Positions 1 to 10,580 of a stretch of DNA of 49,188 bases are shown here, piece by piece. The stretch comes from Marivita sp. Lineage in GTDB: Bacteria > Pseudomonadota > Alphaproteobacteria > Rhodobacterales > Rhodobacteraceae. The notes under the pieces are model-generated. The model saw only the letters and a list, made by a program, of their open reading frames with translations. It was not told the origin of the DNA and did not search any database. A program made the translations under genes and the position numbers. Numbering within the stretch: the stretch's first letter is position 1; each line of letters starts with the position of its first letter. The DNA lies in contig NZ_JAEPMO010000009.1 in assembly GCF_017643905.1 (NCBI RefSeq), positions 1-49,188 on the forward strand. Reading direction: 5' to 3'.

Positions 1-86
1 CTCTCATGCTGACCTGCGCCATCCAATACCATTCGCACGGCACGCTCGCGCACTTCTGGTGAATACTTGTTCGTTGTCTTCGTCAT
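1..86 (-). mobile_element. IS3-family transposase OrfA, N-terminal fragment running off the window edge
   Basis: Minus strand from 86 reads MTKTTNKYSPEVRERAVRMVLDGAGQHE, a typical IS3-family OrfA N-terminus. Confidence 0.85.
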
Positions 87-139
87 AATGCTCCATCCTA
101 CTCATGAGTTGAAGCCTCCGGCAAACCCGGCGCGGTTCA
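87..139 (-). mobile_element. IS3-family element terminal region (inverted-repeat end)
   Basis: Minus-strand TGAACCGCGCCGGGTTTGCCGGAGGCTTC... just upstream of OrfA resembles an IS3-family terminus; outer end placed at about 139. Confidence 0.6.
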
Positions 140-480
140 GAACGAGAGCGCTGACAGGTAGAAACAAGACCCCTACCAGAACGGGTGAAAAGGGTGTTGC
201 GGGAGTGCTCCCCTTCTGTTCGTCGTGCGCGGCCGTTAGACCCGCCATCATCCGGGCGGAGACGCCCGTATCGCTCCACCGCATCCAGCGATTGTAGAGC
301 GTCTTGTGCGGGCCATAGGCAGCAGGTGCGTTACGCCAACTTAAGTCATTGCAGTTGATGAAGATAATCCCGCTCACCAAATGCCGATCGGTCATCGACG
401 CGTGGCTTGCCGTGGGACTTCGAAACGAAAGGCCCAAAACGAATCATCTACGTCTCAGTCAGCCAGAAAAGATCAGACAT
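140..480 (-). pseudogene. IS5-family transposase remnant
   Basis: ATG at 480 gives MSDLFWLTET*MIRFGPFVSKSHGKPRVDDR, then a frameshift to ..VSGIIFINCNDLSWRNAPAAYGPHKTLYNRWMRWSDTGVSARMMAGL; premature stop plus frameshift, truncated by the IS3 end. Confidence 0.85.
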
Positions 481-558
481 GGTTACCGCTCGGTTTTCGA
501 ACCGTGAATCTCGCTGTCAGCCCGAGATCAACGGGTCCTGAGCTAAGAGCATCCTGCG

Positions 559-1035
559 CTAATTGCACGCAGCGACCCCGTGCCGGATGAGTTCTTTCCC
601 GAGAACGGTGTGATAGCCATTCGTTCTGTGCCGTGCACGATCAAGGAACCATTGCCGCACCGCGGGCGGGTAATGCGATGCCAGAACTTCTGACCAGTAG
701 TCAAAGTGGACGGGCAAGAGGGGTTGGCCATAATAGCTTGGGCCATGAAACCCGAACCGGGTCTCGGGGCTGACGCAGACGTTGCCAGCGCCAAGATACA
801 TCGTACAGGACGACAGGCAAATGCCTCCGCGGATTTCGACACGTCTGTTTTCGGCCTTTAACTGCAGCACTTCCTGCGCTCGAGTCCCGATCACACCACC
901 TCGATCATTGCCGACAATGAGCGCCGCGGACTGAGCCGCGGACGGTTGTGCGAGAAAGGCAAAAAATGCAGCCGAGACAAAGGCCAAAGGGATTTTATTG
1001 CGCAGGCATGGCTGCGCATTTGGCAAAAGAGCCAT
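559..1035 (-). CDS. secreted/periplasmic hypothetical protein (COG3904-like, ClpP/crotonase-like fold)
   Basis: 158 aa ORF with signal-like N-terminus (AFVSAAFFAFLAQPSAAQ) and GGICLSSCTMYLGAGNVCVSPETRFGFHGP motif. Confidence 0.65.
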   Translation of the reverse strand: MALLPNAQPCLRNKIPLAFVSAAFFAFLAQPSAAQSAALIVGNDRGGVIGTRAQEVLQLKAENRRVEIRGGICLSSCTMYLGAGNVCVSPETRFGFHGPSYYGQPLLPVHFDYWSEVLASHYPPAVRQWFLDRARHRTNGYHTVLGKELIRHGVAACN

Positions 1036-1137
1036 TGGAGTACCTCAATGTTCGATATTCATCACCAAGGCGTGCTCTTCTGAGCCCGCCCACCACGCGC
1101 CCAACAAAACAGCGGGTTGTTAAAAGCGGGTTGAGAA

Positions 1138-1167
1138 TTGAATTTTCCTAAACTCGGAAAAATTCAA
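1138..1167 (-). terminator. inverted repeat downstream of livF, candidate terminator
   Basis: ttgaattttcc-taaactc-ggaaaaattcaa (one bulge) just after the livF stop. Confidence 0.5.
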
Positions 1168-1198
1168 ATCGCTCCATTATTGGCGGATATGCCCGGCG

Positions 1199-1885
1199 TC
1201 AGACGCCGACATAGGTTTCCGACACGTCCGGTGTCATGTCTGCGAACGCGCCCGACCACACGGTTTCGCCACGGGCAAGGATCACCGCCCGGTCCGACAC
1301 CTGCGCCAGTTCGCGCACTGATTTGTCAATGAGCAGGATTGCGGTTCCGGTCTCTCGTTTCAGGCGTGCGATGGCGGCCCAGATTTCCTGTCGGATGATC
1401 GGGGCAAGACCCTCGGTCGCCTCGTCAAGAATCAACAGGCGTGGGTTGGTCATAAGCGCACGCCCTATGGCCAGCATCTGCTGTTCGCCGCCGGACAGGG
1501 ACGCGGCGCGCTGGGTGCGGCGCTCCCCAAGGCGCGGAAACAGGTCCGCAATGGTCTTGAGGGTCCAATCGCCTGGTTGGGCGGCGGCAATAAGGTTTTC
1601 CTCCACCGTCAGATCGCGGAAACAGCGCCGTCCCTCGGGGGCGAGGCCGACTCCCAACCGCGCCACCTTGTGGCTGGGCAGTCCGTGTAGCGATTGCCCG
1701 GCAAAGCTCAGCTCGCCGTCGGACGCGATCATCCGGCAGATCGCCTTGACGGTCGTCGTCTTGCCCATGCCGTTACGGCCCATGAGTGCGACGACCTCAC
1801 CTTCAGCCACGTCCAGTGTCACACCGAACAGCACCTGTGCCACGCCATAGCGGGCGGTCAGGTTTTCGACCGACAGCAGCGTCAC
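1199..1885 (-). CDS. livF: branched-chain amino acid-type ABC transporter ATP-binding protein
   Basis: Walker A GRNGMGKTT, signature LSGGEQQMLAIGRALM; liv operon context. Confidence 0.93.
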   Translation of the reverse strand: MTLLSVENLTARYGVAQVLFGVTLDVAEGEVVALMGRNGMGKTTTVKAICRMIASDGELSFAGQSLHGLPSHKVARLGVGLAPEGRRCFRDLTVEENLIAAAQPGDWTLKTIADLFPRLGERRTQRAASLSGGEQQMLAIGRALMTNPRLLILDEATEGLAPIIRQEIWAAIARLKRETGTAILLIDKSVRELAQVSDRAVILARGETVWSGAFADMTPDVSETYVGV

Positions 1886-2631
1886 GCCTCTTCCCCCAGA
1901 TAGGCCTCGCGCACGGCGCGGCTCGACTTGATCTCCTCGACAGTTCCGGACGCGATCACCTGCCCGTAAACCAGCACGCTGATCCGGTCGGCGAGGGCAA
2001 AGACCGCATCCATGTCGTGTTCCACCAGCAGGATCGGGGCTTCAGCGCGCAGTTGGTCAAGGAACCCGGTCAGCAGCTTTGATCCTTCCGCCCCAAGCCC
2101 GGCCATTGGTTCGTCCATGACAAAGGCCTTGGGCGACAGGGTCAGGGCCACTGCGACCTCAAGTTGGCGGCGTTGCCCGTGTGACAGCTCGGCACAGCGG
2201 GTGTGTCGCTGTTCGATCAGCCCGACACGCTCCAACGCCGCTTCGGCCTTGGCGGTCAGCGACGTGTCCGAGAGCGCCCGCGACCAGAACCGCCACGGAT
2301 TGCCTGACGCGCCCAAAGCCCCCAACACGACGTTTTCGAGAACGCTGTCTTCCATCGCCAGTGCCGAGATCTGGAACGTGCGTCCCAATCCGGCTTGCGC
2401 GCGCGCCTGCGTGCTGTCCTGCGTCACGTCGCGCCCCAAAAGGTGCACCGAGCCTGAATCTGGCCTGAGCCCCCCGCAGATCTGCGCGATCAGTGTCGAC
2501 TTGCCCGCGCCATTGGGACCGATGATGGCGTGGATTTCCCCTGCGCGCAGGTCGATGGACACATCGTCTGTTGCGGCCAAAGCGCCGAAATTCTTGCGCA
2601 GATTGCGTGTGGCAAGGATTAGCTCAGACAT
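1882..2631 (-). CDS. livG: branched-chain amino acid-type ABC transporter ATP-binding protein
   Basis: Walker A GPNGAGKST, LSHGQRRQLEVAVAL, VEHDMDAVFALADRISVL. Confidence 0.93.
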   Translation of the reverse strand: MSELILATRNLRKNFGALAATDDVSIDLRAGEIHAIIGPNGAGKSTLIAQICGGLRPDSGSVHLLGRDVTQDSTQARAQAGLGRTFQISALAMEDSVLENVVLGALGASGNPWRFWSRALSDTSLTAKAEAALERVGLIEQRHTRCAELSHGQRRQLEVAVALTLSPKAFVMDEPMAGLGAEGSKLLTGFLDQLRAEAPILLVEHDMDAVFALADRISVLVYGQVIASGTVEEIKSSRAVREAYLGEEA

Positions 2632-3607
2632 GCGCGCCTTCCTTGCCGGTCAATAGACCGATGATCCCACCACGGGCAAACAGCACGATCGCGAGCAGGA
2701 TCAGGCCCAGATAGATGTGCCAGAACTCGGTCAGCGCCCCCAGCCAATGCTCCAGCGCCACGAAGAGACAAGCGCCGACCACGGGGCCATAAAGCCGCCC
2801 AACCCCGCCGATGATGATCAACACGATCAATTCGCCCGAAAGCTGCCAACTGAACATGGTCGGCGACACGAACCGGTTGAGATCGGCAAAAAGCGCCCCC
2901 GCCAGCCCCGTAATTGCGCCCGAGATCACAAACGCGACCAGCTTGAGCCGCATCGGGTTCAGGCCGACCGTCTCAACCCGCGTCGGGACCTGTCGGGCAG
3001 CGTTCAACGCCAGCCCGAAAGGCGCGTTCTGGAGCCTCGCGTTCAGGAACAGCACAATGCAGAGCAGCACAAAGCACAGTCCGAAAAACTGGATTGGCAC
3101 CAGCGTGTTCAGTCCGGGAAAGCCGTTGCGCACATAGATCGACAGCCCGTCTTCGCCGCCATAAGTGCTCCAGGAAATGGCGAAGTAGTAGAACATCTGC
3201 CCGAAGGCGAGGGTGATCATGATGAAATAGACACCCGAGGTGCGCAGGCTCAGCAGCCCGATGATCCACGCGGCAAGGGCGGACATGACCACCGCCACCA
3301 GCCAGATGATTGGCATGGACTTGGTTCCCGCCAGGCTCATCCCGAAGAGATCGAGCGACGTGTAGGTTTGCGCATGGTAGGCGAGGATGCCCATCGCATA
3401 GCCGCCCAGACCGAAGAACACCGCATGCCCAAGGCTGACCAGCCCGCCGATGCCAAGCGCGATGTTCAGACCCACGGCGGCAATCGCAAGGATCACGGCG
3501 CGGGTGACAAGGGTGATTGTGAACGGCTCGTCGACGACAATGGCCCAGAGAGGCACCGCCAGAAGACCCGCGAACACGACCCAGTTGACCAGACGTTCGG
3601 GGATCAT
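2624..3607 (-). CDS. livM: branched-chain amino acid-type ABC transporter permease
   Basis: 327 aa polytopic membrane protein, LNIALGIGGLVSLGHAVFFGLGGYAMG motif. Confidence 0.92.
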   Translation of the reverse strand: MIPERLVNWVVFAGLLAVPLWAIVVDEPFTITLVTRAVILAIAAVGLNIALGIGGLVSLGHAVFFGLGGYAMGILAYHAQTYTSLDLFGMSLAGTKSMPIIWLVAVVMSALAAWIIGLLSLRTSGVYFIMITLAFGQMFYYFAISWSTYGGEDGLSIYVRNGFPGLNTLVPIQFFGLCFVLLCIVLFLNARLQNAPFGLALNAARQVPTRVETVGLNPMRLKLVAFVISGAITGLAGALFADLNRFVSPTMFSWQLSGELIVLIIIGGVGRLYGPVVGACLFVALEHWLGALTEFWHIYLGLILLAIVLFARGGIIGLLTGKEGAHV

Positions 3608-4524
3608 GCGCGCGCTCCGAACAAGCCGGTGGGCCGCCAGATCAGGACAAGGCTCATCAGGATGTAGATCGCCATGGAGGCCAGCGCAGATCCGGTCTGT
3701 GTGGCAGCCCCCGGCTCCATGAACAGTTTGAACAGTTCCGGCAGGAAGATCCCGCCCAGCGTGTCGGTCAGCCCCACCAGCAAAGCGCCGATGAACGCGC
3801 CTTTGATCGACCCGATGCCGCCGATCACGATCACCACGAAGGCTAGGATCAGCACGGGTTCGCCCATGCCCACCTGAACCGACTGGATCGCACCCACCAA
3901 TGCACCCGCCAACCCCGCGAGTGCAGCGCCGATGGCAAAGACCAGCGTGTAGAGCAGCCGGATATCGACACCCAATGCGGCGATCATCTCGCGGTCATTC
4001 TCGCCCGCGCGGATTTGGATGCCGATGCGCGTGCGTTCGATCAAGAGCCACAGACCCAGCCCAACCAACAGCCCGACGGCAATCAGCGTCAGACGGTAGA
4101 GCGGATACTGGATTCCGCCGGGCAGGGTGACCGGGCCAGAGAGGTAATCCGAAATGTCGAGGAACAGCGGGAAAGAGCCAAAGAGCCACCGTGTGCCTTC
4201 GGAAAAGATCAGGATCAGCGCGAAGGTCGCCAGCACCTGATCCAGATGCGCCTTGCCGTAAAGCCGTCGGATCACCGTCATCTCGATCAGCGCCCCCGCG
4301 ATGGCCGCCACAGCCAAAGCGGCACCCAGAGCCAGCACAAATGATCCCGTCGCACCCGCCACAGCGGCGGCAGCAAACGCGCCGATCATGTAGAGCGATC
4401 CGTGCGCGAGGTTGATCAGACCCATCACGCCAAAGATCAGCGTCAGCCCCGCTGCCATGAGAAACAGCATGACGCCGAATTGCAGTCCGTTGAGGACCTG
4501 CTCGATGATCAGAAGTGTCGACAT
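3604..4524 (-). CDS. livH: branched-chain amino acid-type ABC transporter permease
   Basis: 306 aa, LNGLQFGVMLFLMAAGLTLIFGVMGLINLAHGSLYMIGAF typical LivH N-terminus. Confidence 0.93.
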   Translation of the reverse strand: MSTLLIIEQVLNGLQFGVMLFLMAAGLTLIFGVMGLINLAHGSLYMIGAFAAAAVAGATGSFVLALGAALAVAAIAGALIEMTVIRRLYGKAHLDQVLATFALILIFSEGTRWLFGSFPLFLDISDYLSGPVTLPGGIQYPLYRLTLIAVGLLVGLGLWLLIERTRIGIQIRAGENDREMIAALGVDIRLLYTLVFAIGAALAGLAGALVGAIQSVQVGMGEPVLILAFVVIVIGGIGSIKGAFIGALLVGLTDTLGGIFLPELFKLFMEPGAATQTGSALASMAIYILMSLVLIWRPTGLFGARA

Positions 4525-4542
4525 GCCTGCCCGAAATCCGAT

Positions 4543-4565
4543 GTGCCGGGGCAGGACCCCGGCAC
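4543..4565 (-). terminator. intercistronic hairpin between livK and livH
   Basis: Perfect 9-bp stem GTGCCGGGG-CAGGA-CCCCGGCAC. Confidence 0.6.
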
Positions 4566-4578
4566 GCCGTGAGATGTC

Positions 4579-5709
4579 TTACATCTTGCAGTCGGCGGCG
4601 TAGACGTCGCCGTGGTTCTCAAGGGCGGTGCCGATGATCTTGTTGGTGAAGACATCGCCTTCCTTGATGACTTCGCGGGCGTAGATCGTCTGGATCGGGT
4701 GATGGTTCGGCCCGAACTTGAACGCGCCCCGGGTGCTGTCGAAATCGGCAGCCCGAAGCGCCTCGCGGAAGGCATCGGCGTCTGACACTTCGGCTTTCTC
4801 AAGCGCCGACAGGATCAAGTTCGCCGTGTCAAAGCCCTGGCTCGCGTAAAGCGACGGCAAACGCCCATATTCCGCCTGGAAGCTCTCGACAAAGGCAGCG
4901 TTGGTCGGGTTGTCGATGTCCTTGTTCCACTGGCTCGTGTTCACCACGCCAAGCGCCGCATCGCCCACCGCTTGCAGGATGCCCTGATCAAAGCTGAAGG
5001 CCGGGCCCACGACGGGCAGATCGACACCGCTGTCGGCATATTGCTTGAGGAAGGAAATCCCCATCCCGCCGGGCAGGAAGAAGAACACGCTGTCGGCACC
5101 GGAGGCGCGGATCTGCGCGATCTCGGCGGCATAGTCGGTCTGACCAAGCTGGGTGTAAACCTCGCCCGCCAGTTCGCCCTTGAACATGCGCTTGAACCCG
5201 GTCAGCGCGTCCTGACCCGCCGGGTAGTTGGGCGCAAGGATGAAGGTGTTGGAAAAGCCTGCGGATGTCGCATAAGCGCCCGCCGCTTCGTGCAGGTTGT
5301 CGTTCTGCCATGCCACGTTGAAATAGTTTTGATGACAGCCCTGTCCCGCGAGCGCCGAGGGCCCCGCGTTCGGGGACAGGTAGAACTTGCCCTGTGCGGT
5401 GACGCTCGGGATCACGGCCATGGCAAGGTTCGACCAGATAATCCCGGTCAGGATGTCGACGCGTTCGGACTGGACCATCTTGTCGGCCAGTTGCACGGCG
5501 ATGTCGGGCTTTTGCTGGTCGTCCTCGATCACGACTTCGATGTCATCCCGGCCCGACTGGCCGATGGCCAGCATGAAGCCATCCCGAACGTCAATGCCAA
5601 GGCCCGCGCCGCCGCCGGACAGGGTGGTGATCATGCCGATCTTCGTTTCGGCAAAGGCGGATGTCGCGCCGATTGCCAAGGCCGCTGTGGCCATCAATAG
5701 CTTTTTCAT
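4579..5709 (-). CDS. ABC transporter periplasmic substrate-binding protein (LivK-like)
   Basis: MKKLLMATAALAIGATSAFAETKIGMITTLSGGGAGLGIDVRDGFMLA; signal peptide and Peripla_BP_6-like sequence; upstream of liv genes. Confidence 0.9.
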   Translation of the reverse strand: MKKLLMATAALAIGATSAFAETKIGMITTLSGGGAGLGIDVRDGFMLAIGQSGRDDIEVVIEDDQQKPDIAVQLADKMVQSERVDILTGIIWSNLAMAVIPSVTAQGKFYLSPNAGPSALAGQGCHQNYFNVAWQNDNLHEAAGAYATSAGFSNTFILAPNYPAGQDALTGFKRMFKGELAGEVYTQLGQTDYAAEIAQIRASGADSVFFFLPGGMGISFLKQYADSGVDLPVVGPAFSFDQGILQAVGDAALGVVNTSQWNKDIDNPTNAAFVESFQAEYGRLPSLYASQGFDTANLILSALEKAEVSDADAFREALRAADFDSTRGAFKFGPNHHPIQTIYAREVIKEGDVFTNKIIGTALENHGDVYAADCKM

Positions 5710-5954
5710 GTGGTTCTCCCCGTTGTGATCGCTCTGTTTGAACGACGCGTTCTGTCCGCCGTATTGGCGGTGCACGTCTGATCCAGAACATTTTATTCTT
5801 AAATGTGTTGAACAAAGCGCACCGAAAAACAAGACAGCAGAGCGAATAACTTGCGTCGTGCCGATGCTAATTGCGCGCCGGAACGATCGCTGGAGGCAAA
5901 GAAATCGGGCCGCTGGCTATAGCGACTTGGGATCAACGGCAAATGACCGGGTGG

Positions 5955-7109
5955 TCAGTCCTTGAAGGACCACCCGGATGTCCGCACCTGTTCAGTATGT
6001 GCACCAAGCTTGGGTGCGGTCCGTTCCAGCGAAAGCTCTGACGTGCTGAAGGTGATGGGTGTGCGCACCCCCGGAACACCTTCAGGCGTGATCTTCATCC
6101 CACGATGGATGATCTGAGGATCGTCGAATACTTCGCCAACGGTGTTGATCGGGGATGACGCCACTTGCTTGGCCTTCAAGGCCTCAAGCAAATCCGCCTT
6201 GGTCATCTTCGCCGTTTCGGCTTTGAGCACCGCAATCAGCTCGTCGCGGTGCTGCACGCGCTGGGCGTTGGTCCGGTACTCCGGGTTCTCGCCAATGTCC
6301 GGTCGCCCCACGATCTCGCACAGACCTTGAAACTGGCGGTCATTGCCAGACGCGATGATGATGTCGCCATCCGAAGCCGGGAAGACCTCGTAAGGCACGA
6401 TATTGGGGTGCTGGTTGCCCATGCGATTGGGGGACTCGCCCGTCACAAGGAAATTCATCGCCTGATTGACCAGACACCCGGTGCCCGCATCGAGCAGGCT
6501 CATGTCGATATGCTGGCCCTGTCCCGTCTTGTCGCGTTCGCGCAGAGCCGCTTGAATACCTATTACTGCATAAAGCCCGGTGTAAATGTCGGTGACCGCG
6601 ACGCCCACCTTTTGCGGCTCTCCCTTGGGGTCGCCCGTGATCGACATCAGTCCGGACAGCCCTTGCACAAGGTAGTCATAACCTGCGCGTTCGGCGTAGG
6701 GACCGGTTTGGCCGAAGCCGGTGATTGAACAGTAGATCAGACCGGGATTGGCCGCAGACAGGCTAGCATAGTCGAGCCCGTACTTGGTCAGCCCGCCCAC
6801 CTTGAAGTTCTCGATCAGCACATCCGCCTCGCGGGCGAGGTCTTGCACAAAGGCGCGGCCTTCCTCGGTCGTCAGATCCGCCGTGACCGAGTATTTGCCC
6901 CGGTTGCAACTGTAGAAATACGCCGCTGACGGCGTGTCCTCGCCTTCGCGTTCAATGAACGGAGGCCCCCAAGTGCGGGTGTCGTCGCCCTTGGGGCTTT
7001 CCACCTTGATAACGGTTGCGCCAAGGTCGGCCAGCGTCTGACCGACAATTGGCCCGGCAAGGATGCGGGCCAATTCAAGAACTTTCAAACCTTCCAGCGG
7101 TGCTGACAT
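5955..7109 (-). CDS. CaiB/BaiF family CoA-transferase (family III)
   Basis: LKVLELARILAGPIVGQTLADLGATVIKVESPKGDDTRTWGPP; 4-bp-type overlap junction with the dehydrogenase. Confidence 0.93.
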   Translation of the reverse strand: MSAPLEGLKVLELARILAGPIVGQTLADLGATVIKVESPKGDDTRTWGPPFIEREGEDTPSAAYFYSCNRGKYSVTADLTTEEGRAFVQDLAREADVLIENFKVGGLTKYGLDYASLSAANPGLIYCSITGFGQTGPYAERAGYDYLVQGLSGLMSITGDPKGEPQKVGVAVTDIYTGLYAVIGIQAALRERDKTGQGQHIDMSLLDAGTGCLVNQAMNFLVTGESPNRMGNQHPNIVPYEVFPASDGDIIIASGNDRQFQGLCEIVGRPDIGENPEYRTNAQRVQHRDELIAVLKAETAKMTKADLLEALKAKQVASSPINTVGEVFDDPQIIHRGMKITPEGVPGVRTPITFSTSELSLERTAPKLGAHTEQVRTSGWSFKD

Positions 7110-8329
7110 CAGAAGAACGCCTGCAACCCTGTCTGTGCCCGGCCAAGGATGAGGGCGTGCACGTCATGCGTGCCCTCGTAGGTGTTGACCGTTTCAAGGT
7201 TCTGTGCGTGGCGCATGACATGGTACTCGGCCATGATCCCGTTACCGCCATGCATGTCGCGGGCATTGCGCGCGATGTCCAAAGCCTTGCCACAATTGTT
7301 GCGCTTGATCAGGCTGATCGCCTCGGGCGCTGCGGTGCCGGCGTCGAGCATTCGGCCCACCTGCAACGCCGCGTGCAGGCCCAGCGTGATCTCGGTCTGC
7401 ATGTCGGCGAGTTTCTTCTGGAAAAGCTGCGTCTGCGCGAGCGGCTTTCCAAATTGCGTCCGGTCCAAACCGTACTGACGTGCGCGGTGCCAGCTGTCCT
7501 CAGCCGCCCCCATCACGCCCCAAGCGATGCCATAGCGCGCGCGGTTCAGACAGCCGAACGGACCTTTCAGGCCCTCGACGCCCGGCAGCAATGCGTCCTC
7601 ACCAACCTCAACGTCCTTCATCACGATCTCGCCGGTGATCGACGCGCGCAGCGACAGCTTGCCGTTGATCTTGGGTGCGCTGAGACCTTTCATGCCTTTC
7701 TCAAGGACGAAGCCCCGGATCGCGCCGCCATGCGCTTCGGACTTGGCCCAGACGACGAACACATCCGCGATCGGACTGTTCGAAATCCACATCTTGGCGC
7801 CATTGATGAGGTAGCCGCCGTCGGTTTTCTTGGCGATGGTCTTCATGCCCGCAGGGTCGGATCCGGCATCGGGTTCGGTCAGTCCAAAGCAGCCGATCAG
7901 CGCGCCTGCAGCCAGACCCGGCAGGTATTTCTTGCGCTGCTCGTCGCTTCCATAGGCGTGGATCGGATACATGACCAAGGAGCTTTGTACGCTCATCATC
8001 GACCGATACCCGCTGTCGATGCGTTCGACTTCGCGGGCAACAAGACCATAGCTCACATAGCCCGCACCCAGACCGCCGAACTCTTCAGGGATGGTCACAC
8101 CTAACAGACCCATCTCGCCCATCTCGGCGAAAATCTCGGGCGCCACACCTTCGTTCAGATACATGTCCGTCACGCGCGGCAGCAGCTTGTCTTTTGCGTA
8201 CGCCGCAGCGCTGTCCGCGATCATGCGCTCTTCCTCTGACAGAGCCGCGCTCAGGCCCAGAGGGTCCTGCCAGTCGAATTTGGCGAGTGAGGGTCCGTGA
8301 CCCGCGTGTGACGCATCAAGCATGTCCAT
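7109..8329 (-). CDS. gcdH: acyl-CoA dehydrogenase, glutaryl-CoA dehydrogenase-like
   Basis: [87 protein letters not shown] as in GcdH. Confidence 0.85.
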   Translation of the reverse strand: MDMLDASHAGHGPSLAKFDWQDPLGLSAALSEEERMIADSAAAYAKDKLLPRVTDMYLNEGVAPEIFAEMGEMGLLGVTIPEEFGGLGAGYVSYGLVAREVERIDSGYRSMMSVQSSLVMYPIHAYGSDEQRKKYLPGLAAGALIGCFGLTEPDAGSDPAGMKTIAKKTDGGYLINGAKMWISNSPIADVFVVWAKSEAHGGAIRGFVLEKGMKGLSAPKINGKLSLRASITGEIVMKDVEVGEDALLPGVEGLKGPFGCLNRARYGIAWGVMGAAEDSWHRARQYGLDRTQFGKPLAQTQLFQKKLADMQTEITLGLHAALQVGRMLDAGTAAPEAISLIKRNNCGKALDIARNARDMHGGNGIMAEYHVMRHAQNLETVNTYEGTHDVHALILGRAQTGLQAFF

Positions 8330-9707
8330 GCTCCTCTTTCATGTCATTGGCGGCAGCCGATCCGGCGATATGCCCCAGAACCGTCGCTGCCAGCAGCCCA
8401 TTGCCGGATAGATAACCGCTATCACCGGAACCTGAAACACCCACCGCAGCACCTCCTGCCGCAAAGAGGTTTTTCAACACGCCACCGTCGATTTTGCAGA
8501 CGCGGGCGTCTTGATCGACGCGCAAACCACCCTGCGTGTGGAACAAGGCTCCGGTCACCTTCACCGCACAGTAAGGCGGTTTGAGCGGTTCGCCAAGGAA
8601 GCTGCGTCCAAAAACGTCAGGCCCGTCGGTGGGCATGCGGGTGATCGTCTGCGTCAACGCGTCTTTCGGCAGGCCCGTGACCTCGGCCAGTTCAGTCAAA
8701 GTGTCGGCGGTGCGGATTGCGCCGATGGCCTCGGCATCCTTGAAGTCCTGAAACTGCCGCGCGATGCCTGCGATGCGGCTGTCAAAGATCGTCCAGGCGA
8801 TGCCCTCGGGTTGGGCCAACACCGCACGAGCGGCCTCGGAATAGCCCTGGCTTTCGTCCCAAAACCGCGCGCCGTTCAGGTTCACCTGCACCCCGCCTTG
8901 GGTGATCACCGCCCAGGTGATCAGGATGCCCTGCGGATGCGCGACATTCCCGTGGCCCTGATACGCACCCAGATGCAGCGTCTCTGCGCCTAGCGCCACG
9001 CCCCAGGTCACGGCATCGCCCTGATTGTAGTCATGCCCGAACCAGACCGCGTTTTCGATCTCTGGCATGAATTGGCGCACCATGTTGCGATTGCCGCCAT
9101 AGCCGTTGCAGGCAAGGATCAGCGCCCCGCAGCCCACATCTTCCGTACCGTTCGGCCCCTCCAACCGTACGCCTTTGACGATGTCGCACTCCGCAAAGAG
9201 AGATGTCGCGCGGCGGTTGCAGATGATGTCGATCCCCTGCGCCTCACAGGCGGTGCGCAGCCTGTCGATCAATTCGCGCCCTGCGCGGGTGGGCAGCCCG
9301 TGCATCCGCCTGCGGGAATGGCCGGGATAGTCGAAATCGGTGACGACCGAGAAGGGAAGGTCGAACTTGTCCGCCAGCCATTCGATCACTGTGCCCGACT
9401 TTTCTGCCAGCAGATCGACAAGATCCTGCGGGTTCTCACCCATGGCCTTCTTCTGGATGTCCTGTGCGAACAACTCCGGAGTGTCCTCGATCCCAGCCTC
9501 CCGCTGAAACCGCGTGCCCGCTGCAGGGATCAAACCGGCAGACAGAGCGGTAGAGCCCGAGGGTGCGGCATCTGCCTCAACCACCAGAACCTCGGCTCCG
9601 GCATCGTTGGCGGTCAGGGCTGCAACCAGCCCACAGGCACCCGCGCCGACGATCAGGATCGGCACCTCCAGATCGAATCCGGCGGCGGGGGGCGGCAGGA
9701 TCGACAT
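8316..9707 (-). CDS. FAD-dependent oxidoreductase (fumarate reductase/succinate dehydrogenase flavoprotein-like)
   Basis: N-terminal [30 protein letters not shown] dinucleotide fold; C-terminal [38 protein letters not shown]. Confidence 0.88.
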   Translation of the reverse strand: MSILPPPAAGFDLEVPILIVGAGACGLVAALTANDAGAEVLVVEADAAPSGSTALSAGLIPAAGTRFQREAGIEDTPELFAQDIQKKAMGENPQDLVDLLAEKSGTVIEWLADKFDLPFSVVTDFDYPGHSRRRMHGLPTRAGRELIDRLRTACEAQGIDIICNRRATSLFAECDIVKGVRLEGPNGTEDVGCGALILACNGYGGNRNMVRQFMPEIENAVWFGHDYNQGDAVTWGVALGAETLHLGAYQGHGNVAHPQGILITWAVITQGGVQVNLNGARFWDESQGYSEAARAVLAQPEGIAWTIFDSRIAGIARQFQDFKDAEAIGAIRTADTLTELAEVTGLPKDALTQTITRMPTDGPDVFGRSFLGEPLKPPYCAVKVTGALFHTQGGLRVDQDARVCKIDGGVLKNLFAAGGAAVGVSGSGDSGYLSGNGLLAATVLGHIAGSAAANDMKEEHGHA

Positions 9708-9710
9708 GGC

Positions 9711-10580
9711 TCAGTCGCGCCCGCCAGTTTCGTAGCGTTTTCCCAAGGCCAGCATCTCGTCCGTGCCAAGGCGGTCGTTCAGCCCGCCGAAATCGAACAT
9801 TCGGTCGGCAAAAGCACGGTTGCTGCCAGTAGCCATCAGGCTTTGGTAATAGCTTTCCGCCGTATGCGCCAAGGCGCGCACGATCCCACCCGGGAAGATC
9901 ACGATGGAGAACCCAAGGTCGTTCAGGAAAGCCGCATTCTGGATCGGTGTCGCGCCGCCTTCGACCATGTTGACCAACAGCGGCACACGATCCTCGAACC
10001 GCTCTGTCACGGTTTTCATCTCGTCCACCGACCGCAGCGCTTCGATGAACAGCGCATCGGCCCCAGCCTCGACATAGGCCTCGGCCCGGTCGATGGCGGC
10101 CTCAAACCCTTCGACAGCCACCGCATCGGTGCGGGCAATGATCAGGGTCTCATCGCTGGTTCGCGCATCCGCCATCGCGGCGATCTTGCCGACCATTTCG
10201 GTCGTCGGGATGATGGACTTCTCGGCCAGATGCCCGCAGCGTTTCGGATAGGTCTGATCCTCGACCTGCAACGCATTGGCCCCCGCGCGTTCGTAAAGCC
10301 GCATCGTCCGCTGCGCGTTCAACGCGTTGCCGAACCCAGTGTCAGCGTCGATAATGACCGGAATGTTCACGCGGTCGCGGATCAGGGCCATCGTGTCGGT
10401 CATCTCGCTGACCGAGGTCAGGCCAATGTCCGGGCGACCGAGCCGCGTGTAGGCGACCGCCGCACCGCTGAGGTACAAGGCTTCAAACCCGGCTTGCGCC
10501 GCAAGCGCCGCTGTCAGGGCATCGTAGACACCCGGCGCGACAAGGATCTCGTCAGAGGCAAGGCGGGTTTTCAGGCTCAT
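9711..10580 (-). CDS. isocitrate lyase/PEP mutase superfamily protein (methylisocitrate/dimethylmalate lyase-like)
   Basis: IDADTGFGNALNAQRTMRLYERAGANALQVEDQTYPKRCGHL; KRCGH catalytic-Cys lyase motif. Confidence 0.88.
   Translation of the reverse strand: MSLKTRLASDEILVAPGVYDALTAALAAQAGFEALYLSGAAVAYTRLGRPDIGLTSVSEMTDTMALIRDRVNIPVIIDADTGFGNALNAQRTMRLYERAGANALQVEDQTYPKRCGHLAEKSIIPTTEMVGKIAAMADARTSDETLIIARTDAVAVEGFEAAIDRAEAYVEAGADALFIEALRSVDEMKTVTERFEDRVPLLVNMVEGGATPIQNAAFLNDLGFSIVIFPGGIVRALAHTAESYYQSLMATGSNRAFADRMFDFGGLNDRLGTDEMLALGKRYETGGRD

Noticed and set aside
2717-3667. 316-aa plus-strand ORF opposite livM
   Set aside because: Charged/His/Gln-rich antisense translation typical of the complement of a membrane protein gene.
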